Assembly (NCBI GenBank): GCA_036380835.1
Contig: DASVDZ010000061.1
Coordinates: forward strand, 1 to 13,016
DNA: 13,016 nucleotides
Source of the DNA: DASQJL01 sp036380835
Lineage (GTDB): Bacteria; Eisenbacteria; RBG-16-71-46; SZUA-252
Direction: 5' to 3'
The translations under genes and the position numbers were made by a program. This document shows, piece after piece, positions 1 to 5,733 of the stretch. Every line of letters begins with the position of its first letter. Within the stretch, counting starts at the first letter, position 1. The notes under the pieces are model-generated. The model was not told where the DNA came from. It saw nothing but the letters and a program-made list of their open reading frames with translations, and made no database searches.

Positions 1-460
1 GCGTGACGACCACGGCGTCCGCCTCGATCACGCCGCCGTCCGCGGCGGCGACGCCGCGCACCGCGCCGCCCTCGACGACGAGCGACGTCACCATCGCCTG
101 GACCAGCGTGATTCCGGGCGCCCGCTCCAGGTGCTCGCGCACGATCGAGCGATAGAGCGCCTTGTCCTGCTGCGCGCGCGGCGACCAGACCGCCGGGCCG
201 CGACCCCGGTTCAGCATCTTGAACTGGATCCCCGCTCGATCGGCCATCCGCCCCATGAGGCCGCCCAGCACGTCGATCTCGCGGACGAGGTGTCCCTTCG
301 CGAGCCCGCCGATCGCGGGATTGCACGGCATGTGCGCGATCGAGTCGAGGCTCATCGTGACGAGGCCGACCTCGACGCCGAGCTTCGCCGCGACACACGC
401 CGCCTCGCAGCCCGCGTGCCCGGCGCCGATCACGAGGAGCGGAAAGCGGCGCCCGCTCAT
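1..460 (-). CDS. mnmG: tRNA uridine-5-carboxymethylaminomethyl modification enzyme MnmG (GidA), N-terminal part
   Basis: This is the FAD-binding subunit of the MnmE-MnmG complex, which installs the (carboxymethyl)aminomethyl group on C5 of wobble U34 in certain tRNAs. My translation gives 153 residues before the window edge removes the rest; the family is about 620 residues long. Seen directly: the dinucleotide-binding motif IGAGHAG near residues 10-16, the family signature CNPAIGGLAKGHLVREID near residues 45-62, and GIQFKMLNRGRGPAVWSPRAQ near residues 76-96, each matching E. coli MnmG closely. The ATG overlaps the TGA stop of mnmE by 4 bases (ATGA). No Shine-Dalgarno is visible, so translation is probably coupled to mnmE. 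MnmE and MnmG work as a heterotetramer in the cytoplasm, which fits this coupling. Partial only because of the window edge. Confidence 0.95.
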   Translation of the reverse strand, partial: MSGRRFPLLVIGAGHAGCEAACVAAKLGVEVGLVTMSLDSIAHMPCNPAIGGLAKGHLVREIDVLGGLMGRMADRAGIQFKMLNRGRGPAVWSPRAQQDKALYRSIVREHLERAPGITLVQAMVTSLVVEGGAVRGVAAADGGVIEADAVVVT

Positions 461-1911
461 TTGCCGACGCAGAATCGCGCGAAGACGGCGGCGGTCACGT
501 CGGGCCCGACGCCGCGACCGACCACCTCGCCGAGCGCGCGCCGCGCGTCGGCCAGGTCGACCGCGACCAGATCGTAGGAATGGTCCGCGCGGAGCCCGGT
601 CTCCGCGCGACGGAGGGCGTCGCGCGCCTCGACGAGGAGCGCCTCCTGCCGCGCGCTCGTGGTCGGCAGCTCTTCGCCCGCGTGCTCGCCGAGGACGCGC
701 GGCATCGCCGAGCGAAGCGCGGCGAGGAGCGGCTCCGCGCCACCGGGTCGGATCGCGATCGTCTCCACCTCGGCGAGAGGCCGCGCGAACCGACGGTCGC
801 CTCCGCCCCCGCGATCCCCGGCGTCACCCCCGGGATCCCCGTCGCCGCGGCCTCCGTCCCCGTGGCCCCCGCCGGCCGCCACGGGCGCGAGGTCCGCCTT
901 GTTCCAGGCCACGACGAGCGGACGCCCGGCGAGCGAGCGGCCGCCGAGCCATCCGCCGTCCTCTTCCTCCTCCGTCCCCGAGCGATCCAGCACGAGCACC
1001 GTCAGGTCGCAGGCCTCGATCGCGCGCTCGGTCCGCTCGACGCCAAGGCGTTCGACCGCGTCGCCGGCGTCGCGCCATCCCGCGGTGTCGATCAGACGGA
1101 GCTCGACGCCGTCGAGCCAGATCGAGGACTCCACCGTGTCGCGCGTCGTGCCGGGCGACGCGCTCACGATCGCACGGTCGTAGCCGACGAGGGCGTTCAG
1201 GAGGCTCGACTTCCCGACGTTGGGCCGGCCGACGAGCGCCACGCGGACGCCGTCGTCGCGCCGGCGCGCGCTCGGAATCGCCGTGATCCACGCGGCGACG
1301 CGCGCTTCGATCGCCGCGCATCGGGCCGCGAGCGCCGCGCCGTCGATCGGCTCGCCGACGTCGTTCGGGAAGTCGATGCGCGCCTCCACCTCGGCGGAGA
1401 GCGACACCATCTCGGCGTCGAGCGCCGCGACGCGGCGCGTCAGCGCCCCGCCGAGCGTCGCCTCGGCCGCGCGTGCCGCGCGCTCGGATCGCGCGCGCAC
1501 GAGCGCCGCCACCGCTTCCGCCTGGGCGAGATCGAGCTTTCCGTTTCGGAACGCGCGCTCCGTGAATTCTCCCGGCCGCGCCGGGCGGGCGCCCCCGGCC
1601 ACGAGCGCCTCGAGAATCGCGCGGGGGACGGCGGCGCCGCCGTGGGAGGAGATCTCCACGACGTCCTCGCCGGTGTAGGACCGGGGAGCGCGGAAGACGG
1701 CGAGGAGCACGGAATCGATCGCCGCTCCGTCCCCGCCGACGAAACGGCCGAAGAGGATGCGGTGTCCGGGGGATTCCTCGGGGGAGCGCCTACCGCGGAA
1801 GCGGCGGGCGGCCAGCGCGAGCGCCGACGGGCCGCTCAGCCGGATGACGGCGACCGCCGACTCGCCGGGAGCGGTGGCGAGCGCGACGATCGTGTCGTTT
1901 GCCACCGTCAA
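457..1911 (-). CDS. mnmE: tRNA modification GTPase MnmE (TrmE/ThdF)
   Basis: GTPase partner of MnmG in wobble-uridine modification. The 484 residues show the usual three parts. The N-terminal folate-binding domain begins NDTIVALATAPGESAVAVIRLSG and includes RPGEFTERAFRNGKLDLAQAEA near 112-133. A G domain is inserted in a helical domain: G1 GRPNVGKSS (228-236), G2 TTRDT (255-259), G3 DTAGW (275-279), G4 NKAD (337-340). The protein ends FCVGK, a variant of the catalytic C-terminal C(I/L)GK; Cys481 is present. Oddity: residues 346-372 are almost only Gly, Asp and Arg, an insertion between G4 and the weak G5 region (about 385-391), and an acidic stretch TEEEED lies at 313-318. Family length is about 450, so the insertion accounts for most of the excess. 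The start is TTG with GGAG at 1917-1920, 5 bases upstream; GTG at 1905 is an alternative. It lies 21 bases after jag. Confidence 0.96.
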   Translation of the reverse strand: MTVANDTIVALATAPGESAVAVIRLSGPSALALAARRFRGRRSPEESPGHRILFGRFVGGDGAAIDSVLLAVFRAPRSYTGEDVVEISSHGGAAVPRAILEALVAGGARPARPGEFTERAFRNGKLDLAQAEAVAALVRARSERAARAAEATLGGALTRRVAALDAEMVSLSAEVEARIDFPNDVGEPIDGAALAARCAAIEARVAAWITAIPSARRRDDGVRVALVGRPNVGKSSLLNALVGYDRAIVSASPGTTRDTVESSIWLDGVELRLIDTAGWRDAGDAVERLGVERTERAIEACDLTVLVLDRSGTEEEEDGGWLGGRSLAGRPLVVAWNKADLAPVAAGGGHGDGGRGDGDPGGDAGDRGGGGDRRFARPLAEVETIAIRPGGAEPLLAALRSAMPRVLGEHAGEELPTTSARQEALLVEARDALRRAETGLRADHSYDLVAVDLADARRALGEVVGRGVGPDVTAAVFARFCVGK

Positions 1912-1932
1912 TCGCGCTCCGCACGGCGCCGC

Positions 1933-2778
1933 TCAGCCGTTCTTCTTCGCGGCCGCGTCGGCCGACGCGCGGCGGATGACGATGCGCTTGTAGAAGCCGT
2001 CGCCGATCGTGACGGTCTCCATGCCGGGGACCTCGGCCACCTCCAGGTGCACGATGCGGCGCTCGCTCGCGGGGAGCGGCCCCGTCGTGACCTCCTCGCC
2101 GGTGTCGCGCACCTCGTCCATCAGCTCGCGCGCCATCTCGCGCAGGCTCTCGATCTGCCGGTCGCGGTAGCCGGCGACGTCCACCTCGAGCCGCGGCGGC
2201 GCCTCGTTCGGCGTCCGGGCGCGGATCATCCGGCCGATCAGGTGTTGGAGCGCGGACAGGGTCTCGCCGTCGGGCCCGATCAGGTACTGATCTCGCTCGC
2301 CGGCGTCGATCGCGACGCGGATGCCGTGCTTCGTCTTCTCCGCCACCACGGTCGCCGGAAAGTCCATGTGCTGGACGATCCCCTCGGCCATCGCGCGGAC
2401 GTCGGCGACCAGCTCGGGGGTGATCTTCTCGGGATCCATCGGGGGAGGAGGCGGCCCGTAGGAGACGGGGACGCGGCGCTCGCTCCGGCGGGGCCCGCGG
2501 TCGTATCCGCCGCCGCGGTCGTATCCGCCGCGGTCCGACGACGAAGCGCGGCGGGGAGCCCCGCCGTCCCGCGGAAGCCCCTCGGGCGTGACGTTCGCCT
2601 CGCGGCGCCAGGCGCGGATCTTGACCGGACGGAACCCGGTGCTCGACTCCGCGGAGGCGCCCGGATCGAGGACCTCGATTCCGAGCTCGCCCGCCTTGAC
2701 GCCCAACTGCACCGAGGCGTTCAGGACGGCCTCTTGAAACGACTCGCCGTCGACTTCGATTCCAGTCTTGTCGCTCAT
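1933..2778 (-). CDS. jag: RNA-binding protein Jag/KhpB (Jag_N, KH and R3H domains)
   Basis: Jag/KhpB is a cytoplasmic RNA-binding protein, classically encoded next to yidC; in Gram-positives it forms a complex with KhpA and affects cell elongation and division. The chosen ATG gives 281 residues. Jag_N spans about 1-50 (IEVDGESFQEAVLNASVQLGV). A disordered Arg/Gly/Pro-rich linker spans about 55-115 and contains a GGYDRG repeat. The KH domain spans about 120-188 with the GPDG loop at 168-171. The C-terminal R3H domain carries the defining R-x3-H in ERRIVH (Arg240, His244). The frame stays open upstream to 2856 (a 307-residue version), but that adds a lysine/arginine/proline stretch absent from the family and would overlap yidC, so I prefer 2778. 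The Shine-Dalgarno is weak. It sits 43 bases after yidC and 21 before mnmE, so it is probably co-transcribed. Confidence 0.93.
   Translation of the reverse strand: MSDKTGIEVDGESFQEAVLNASVQLGVKAGELGIEVLDPGASAESSTGFRPVKIRAWRREANVTPEGLPRDGGAPRRASSSDRGGYDRGGGYDRGPRRSERRVPVSYGPPPPPMDPEKITPELVADVRAMAEGIVQHMDFPATVVAEKTKHGIRVAIDAGERDQYLIGPDGETLSALQHLIGRMIRARTPNEAPPRLEVDVAGYRDRQIESLREMARELMDEVRDTGEEVTTGPLPASERRIVHLEVAEVPGMETVTIGDGFYKRIVIRRASADAAAKKNG
2497..2532. repeat. two-copy 18-bp tandem repeat inside jag
   Basis: Two adjacent 18-base units, 2497-2514 and 2515-2532, are identical except at the last base. On the coding (minus) strand they encode a repeated Arg-Gly-Gly-Tyr-Asp type motif in the linker between Jag_N and KH. 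The unit is a multiple of three, so copy-number change would keep the frame. Similar RGG/RGY stretches occur in RNA-binding linkers in general; a role here is inference. Confidence 0.75.
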
Positions 2779-2821
2779 GGGCTCTGGATCCGGGTTCGTG
2801 GATTCCGGCGGTGGCGGACCC

Positions 2822-4555
2822 TCACGCCGTCGCCGCCGCTTTCCGGTCTTCGGCAACGTTGACCAGGTACTGCTGCAGGGCCGAAACGAGGTTGTTGACG
2901 GTCCAGTAAAGGATCACGCCCGACGGCAGATTATACATGATGTAGAGCATCATCACGGGCATCACGTACATCATGAATCGCTGCCGCGGATCGACCGGGG
3001 TCTGCGACTGGAGGAGGAACGTGCTTCCCGTCATGAGGATCGGAAGCAGGTGGATCGGAACCGAGCCGACGCGCGCCAGCACGTCGGGGGCGGAGAGATC
3101 CTGGATGTAGCCGACGAACCCGGCCGCGCGCAGCTCGATGGCGTGGAGCAGGACCTGGTAGAGCGCCAGGAAGACCGGCAGCTGGAGGAGCATCGGGAGG
3201 CACCCGCCCATCGGGTTCACCTTGTGCTCCTTGTACAGGCTCATCATCGCCTGGTTCATCTTGGCCGGATCGTCCGCGTACTTGTCGCGGATCGCGTTCA
3301 CCTCTGGCTGGAGCCGATGCATCACCTTCATCGTCCGCAGGCTCGACTGCGAGAGCGGATAGAAGATGAGCTTGGTCAGGAGCGAGATGAGGATGATGGC
3401 GATGCCGTAGTTCGGGACGAAGCCGTGGAGCAGCGTGAGCGACTTGAGGAGGAGCGCGCTCACCGGGACGATCCACTTCCACCCGAGGTTCGCGACTTCC
3501 TCGAGGCCCGCGCCGATCGCGATGAGCGCGTCGAAGTGGATCGGCCCTGCGTAGAGCCGCGCGTGCCGGACGATCTCCGTGCCCGGGGGCGCCGCCCCCG
3601 CGAGCCAGACCGAGGGGCGCTTCTCCGGGCCGGGGAGGAAGACCACCTCGGACACGGTCGCGGAGTCGGGGATGAGCGCGGCCAGGAAATACTTGCTCCG
3701 CTCGCCCGCCCACCGGACGTTGCCTTCGAGCCGCTTCGAGCCCTCCTTGGTGATGCGCCGGTCGTCCACCGTCTCGAGCTTGTCGCCCAGATACGCGACC
3801 GCGGTCTGCTCGAGCGGCTTCGCGTTCACCTCGGTCAGGGGGAGCGGGTTCACCCAGCCCATGCGGTAGCGGAGCGGCCCCAGGTCCGCCGGTGCCGAGA
3901 CGCGGACCTCGACGTCCAGGATCTGCGGATCGCGCGCGCGCCGGTACGTCTTCGTGACCCGGATGCCCAGCACCGAATCCTGCGCCGCGTAGGAAACCCA
4001 CCCCTCGGCGGGGTTCGACCCGATCACCGAGAAGGTGGCGTTGGAGAAGTCGTACGCGGCGCCGGTCAGCCCGACGACCACGTGCATCGCGCTCTGGCCG
4101 ATCGGCACCAGGTTGACCGGCTCCTTGAGCAGGGGGTCCCGGTACTGGTCGAGCACCCAAGAGGAGATCGCGCCGCCGTCGCTCGAGAAGGTGGCGTCGA
4201 ATCGGCCGGTCTCGAGCGTGAACGTCTCGCGCGGAGCCGGACGGACGCGCGCCTCGAAGACGCGCTCGCCGGGGAGTCCCGCCATCGAGCTCGGCTTGCC
4301 GGCCACCGCCAGGGACGGCGGCGTGGCCGGGGCGTTCCCCGCGCGGACGCCGGGACCCGGAGCCCCTCCGCCGGGCGCCACGGCGTCCGGAGCGGCGGGA
4401 GCGCCGGTCGGGACGCCCGTCCCACCGCCCGTCGCCGCGATCGAGTCCGCCGGCGCGATGGGATGGCGCGGCTTCGTCCAGCGCGACCAGAGCACCTGGT
4501 CGACGAGCAGGACGGTCATGATCAGAAGGATGGCGAGAAAGGTCTTTCGATCCAT
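2822..4555 (-). CDS. yidC: membrane protein insertase YidC (long, diderm type)
   Basis: YidC/Oxa1/Alb3 insertase, which places proteins in the inner membrane alone or with SecYEG. The 577 residues begin with one N-terminal membrane segment (about 5-23). A Pro/Gly/Ala-rich linker (about 40-85) follows, then the large periplasmic beta domain (about 95-345), and last the conserved insertase core with membrane segments near 360-378, 383-402, 450-472, 498-515 and 528-562. Family signatures visible are NPMGGCLPMLLQLPVFLALYQ (447-467), the cytoplasmic helical hairpin LQPEVNAIRDKYADD (415-429) and LPSGVILYWTVNN (543-555). The groove residue that is Arg366 in E. coli is Lys395 here (LLTKLIFYPL), so the positive charge is kept. 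The periplasmic domain marks the diderm form. The ATG lies 16 bases after yidD; the Shine-Dalgarno is weak. Confidence 0.97.
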   Translation of the reverse strand: MDRKTFLAILLIMTVLLVDQVLWSRWTKPRHPIAPADSIAATGGGTGVPTGAPAAPDAVAPGGGAPGPGVRAGNAPATPPSLAVAGKPSSMAGLPGERVFEARVRPAPRETFTLETGRFDATFSSDGGAISSWVLDQYRDPLLKEPVNLVPIGQSAMHVVVGLTGAAYDFSNATFSVIGSNPAEGWVSYAAQDSVLGIRVTKTYRRARDPQILDVEVRVSAPADLGPLRYRMGWVNPLPLTEVNAKPLEQTAVAYLGDKLETVDDRRITKEGSKRLEGNVRWAGERSKYFLAALIPDSATVSEVVFLPGPEKRPSVWLAGAAPPGTEIVRHARLYAGPIHFDALIAIGAGLEEVANLGWKWIVPVSALLLKSLTLLHGFVPNYGIAIILISLLTKLIFYPLSQSSLRTMKVMHRLQPEVNAIRDKYADDPAKMNQAMMSLYKEHKVNPMGGCLPMLLQLPVFLALYQVLLHAIELRAAGFVGYIQDLSAPDVLARVGSVPIHLLPILMTGSTFLLQSQTPVDPRQRFMMYVMPVMMLYIMYNLPSGVILYWTVNNLVSALQQYLVNVAEDRKAAATA

Positions 4556-4571
4556 ATTCGGAACGCCCCGC

Positions 4572-4829
4572 TCAGGGCACGGGGTCGTGGCCTCCGGGGT
4601 GGAAGGGATGGCAACGCGCGACGCGCCGGACGATCAGCCCGAGCGCGCGGAGGAGCCCGTGCCGGCGCAGCGCCTCCTCCGCATACGCGGAGCAGGAGGG
4701 GGTGAAGCGGCAGGTCCGGGGGAGCGATGGTGAGATCGCCGCGCGATAGAAGCCGACGAGGAGGAGCGCGACCGACCGTAGGCCGAAGCCCGATCGAACG
4801 ACGCGCGTCCCCAAGGTGCTCGAGGTCAT
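4572..4829 (-). CDS. yidD: membrane protein insertion efficiency factor YidD
   Basis: Small membrane-associated protein that assists YidC-dependent insertion. The 85-residue product has an N-terminal hydrophobic/amphipathic helix (VALLLVGFYRAAISP). It then has the family signatures CRFTPSCSAYAEEALRRHG and RCHPFHPGGHDPVP, with the three conserved cysteines (two in the first signature, one in the second). Length and end match the family. The ATG at 4827-4829 overlaps the rnpA stop by 4 bases (ATGA) and has AGGA at 4836-4839, 6 bases upstream; longer upstream extension of the frame only reads through rnpA. The order rpmH-rnpA-yidD-yidC is the classic one. Confidence 0.96.
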   Translation of the reverse strand: MTSSTLGTRVVRSGFGLRSVALLLVGFYRAAISPSLPRTCRFTPSCSAYAEEALRRHGLLRALGLIVRRVARCHPFHPGGHDPVP

Positions 4830-5173
4830 CGTGCTTCCTGTCCGATGAGGCGGCTCATCTCGGCCGCGACGTCGCGCAACGTGGAGCGCGAGCACGCCGC
4901 GCGGGCGATCCAGACGCGCCACTTGGGCTCGTCCCGCCGTTCGGCGGGGAGGAGACGGAACGCCTCCCGAATGAGCCGCTTCGCCCGATTGCGGCGCACG
5001 GCCGGGCCCACCTTCCGGCTCGCCACGACGGCGACGCGGGAATGCTCCTCCGGCTTGCCCAGGCTCACCAGCGTCATCAGGAACCCGTGGAAGGACTTTC
5101 CGGTCTTGTAGACTTCGCGGAACTGCCACCCCGCGCGGAGGCGGCGATCACGAGGCGAGGCCCCGCCGGCCAT
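4826..5173 (-). CDS. rnpA: ribonuclease P protein component (C5 protein)
   Basis: Protein subunit of RNase P, which with the RNA component matures the 5' end of tRNAs. The 115-residue product shows the family pattern: basic start, GWQFREVYKTGKS (aromatic residues that contact substrate leader), VAVVASRKVGPAVRRNRAKRLIREAFR (the RNR motif), and a helical C-terminus. I chose ATG at 5171-5173. A TTG in the same frame at 5177-5179 would add two residues; neither has a clear Shine-Dalgarno, and translation may be coupled to rpmH, whose stop is 25 bases upstream. The stop overlaps the yidD start. The gene encoding the RNase P RNA is not in the window. Confidence 0.94.
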   Translation of the reverse strand: MAGGASPRDRRLRAGWQFREVYKTGKSFHGFLMTLVSLGKPEEHSRVAVVASRKVGPAVRRNRAKRLIREAFRLLPAERRDEPKWRVWIARAACSRSTLRDVAAEMSRLIGQEAR

Positions 5174-5198
5174 GGCCAAGACGCCGGGCGCGGTCGTG

Positions 5199-5333
5199 CT
5201 AGACCGTGAGACGTTTGCGGCCCCGGTCGCGGCGCCGTTTGAGGACCGCGCGCCCGCCCCGGGTGCTCATCCGCTCGCGAAACCCGTGGACCTTCTTCCG
5301 GCGGCGGTTGTGCGGCTGAAAGGTGCGCTTCAC
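5199..5333 (-). CDS. rpmH: 50S ribosomal protein L34 (bL34)
   Basis: A 44-residue, very basic protein read by hand from the minus strand. It starts MKRTFQPHNRRRKKVHGF, continues RERMSTRGGRAVLKRRR and ends GRKRLTV, which is the bL34 consensus over its full length. The start codon is GTG at 5331-5333, preceded by GAGGT (revcomp of 5343-5347) 9 bases upstream. It is the first gene of the left-hand operon, with a matching promoter about 55 bases upstream. The 25-base gap to rnpA fits the usual rpmH-rnpA pair. Confidence 0.96.
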   Translation of the reverse strand: MKRTFQPHNRRRKKVHGFRERMSTRGGRAVLKRRRDRGRKRLTV

Positions 5334-5342
5334 GTTCGAAGA

Positions 5343-5347
5343 ACCTC
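5343..5347 (-). promoter_or_regulatory. Shine-Dalgarno of rpmH
   Basis: GAGGT on the minus strand, 9 bases before the GTG of rpmH. It supports the non-ATG start. Confidence 0.6.
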
Positions 5348-5387
5348 GACTGGTTTGAGATCGGCTGCGAATCGACGCGAGCCACGG

Positions 5388-5416
5388 AGTTTACCCGCGC
5401 CTCGATCGGGGGTCAA
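5388..5416 (-). promoter_or_regulatory. candidate sigma-70-type promoter of the rpmH-mnmG operon
   Basis: On the minus strand, TTGACC (5416-5411) and TAAACT (5393-5388) are separated by exactly 17 bases. The first hexamer matches the -35 consensus at 5 of 6 positions and the second matches the -10 consensus at 4 of 6. A start about 7 bases beyond would give a leader of roughly 45-50 bases before rpmH. It lies in an otherwise non-coding gap in front of the first gene, which is where the operon promoter is expected. Confidence 0.55.
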
Positions 5417-5638
5417 GGGAATGGCCCTCTCCCCGGCGCCGGGTGTCGTCGAATTTTTCGTTGCGTGACCGTCATCACCGGACGTAGATTCCGCCCCTCG
5501 GCAGACCCCCGCTGCGGAGCCCTTCACCGCATCGCGGGCCTGCCTCACGATCTCCCAGCGCGCACGGCGCGCCCTTCACCCGAGACGTCGAAATGGAGTC
5601 AGGCACGAGCGGCACCCGACATCATGAATGCGGGGCGT

Positions 5639-5661
5639 AACGGATTTACACGCAATCCGTT
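5639..5661. repeat. perfect 8-bp inverted repeat upstream of dnaA
   Basis: AACGGATT (5639-5646) and AATCCGTT (5654-5661) are exact reverse complements separated by 7 bases. Adding one G-T pair and two flanking G-C pairs extends the arms to 11 bases (5636-5664). It sits 15 bases before the perfect DnaA box and overlaps the likely upstream edge of the dnaA promoter. There is no U-tract close behind it, so it is not a typical intrinsic terminator; an operator for a dimeric regulator, or an origin structural element, is more likely. Confidence 0.6.
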
Positions 5662-5667
5662 GCGCCC

Positions 5668-5697
5668 TTGACGTTTTGTGGATAATGGTGTGGATAG
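5668..5697 (+). promoter_or_regulatory. possible dnaA promoter, overlapped by DnaA boxes
   Basis: TTGACG (5668-5673) is a 5-of-6 match to a -35 element, but the hexamer 17 bases on (TGGATA) is a poor -10. GATAAT (5681-5686) is a 5-of-6 -10 but only has TTGCGC (5660-5665) at a short 15-base spacing. One of these probably drives dnaA; in both cases DnaA boxes cover the -10 region, which would fit autorepression. I cannot choose between them. Confidence 0.3.
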
Positions 5698-5719
5698 TGC
5701 GTGGAGAGGGTGTGAGCTA
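5677..5719 (-). promoter_or_regulatory. DnaA-box cluster in the dnaA promoter region
   Basis: Four 9-mers, read on the plus strand, begin at 5677 (TGTGGATAA), 5689 (TGTGGATAG), 5700 (CGTGGAGAG) and 5711 (TGTGAGCTA). The first is the exact complement of the DnaA box TTATCCACA and the second has one mismatch; the last two are progressively weaker. The start-to-start distance is 12, 11 and 11 bases, near one helical turn, and all have the same orientation. Head-to-tail boxes of this kind support DnaA oligomer formation at origins and autoregulation of dnaA. The first box is solid, the second likely, the last two are inferred from the phasing. Confidence 0.7.
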
Positions 5720-5733
5720 ATGGGGACGGGGAG

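Larger units (their letters stand above)
5334..5733. other. rpmH-dnaA intergenic region, candidate oriC part 1
   Basis: A 400-base gap between divergent rpmH and dnaA with no convincing gene. From left to right it holds the rpmH leader and promoter (to 5416), a GC-rich stretch of about 220 bases in which I see nothing beyond a 12-bp palindrome at 5432-5443, an inverted repeat (5639-5661) and a DnaA-box cluster (5677-5719) just before dnaA. Base skew on the plus strand changes here: counted by hand, 5521-5580 has 30 C and 14 G, while 5641-5700 has 12 C and 18 G. The gap between rpmH and dnaA is the known origin site in several bacteria (for example Pseudomonas), so origin function is plausible but unproven. 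Confidence 0.55.

Noticed and set aside
2779..2856. Longer Jag N-terminus (MPKTGKRRRRREG...)
   Set aside because: It overlaps yidC, is absent from family members and mirrors the YidC C-terminal codons.
580..2862. 760-residue plus-strand open frame over mnmE and jag
   Set aside because: Antisense shadow in high-GC DNA; its Arg/Asp/His-rich product resembles no family, while both minus-strand genes are well conserved.
2768..4705. 645-residue plus-strand open frame over yidC
   Set aside because: Mirror of the yidC codons with no recognisable domain; yidC on the other strand is unambiguous.
5432..5458. 12-bp palindrome CCCGGCGCCGGG followed by a T5 run, terminator-like
   Set aside because: There is no loop in the palindrome and 10 bases separate it from the T run, so a functional intrinsic terminator is unlikely.
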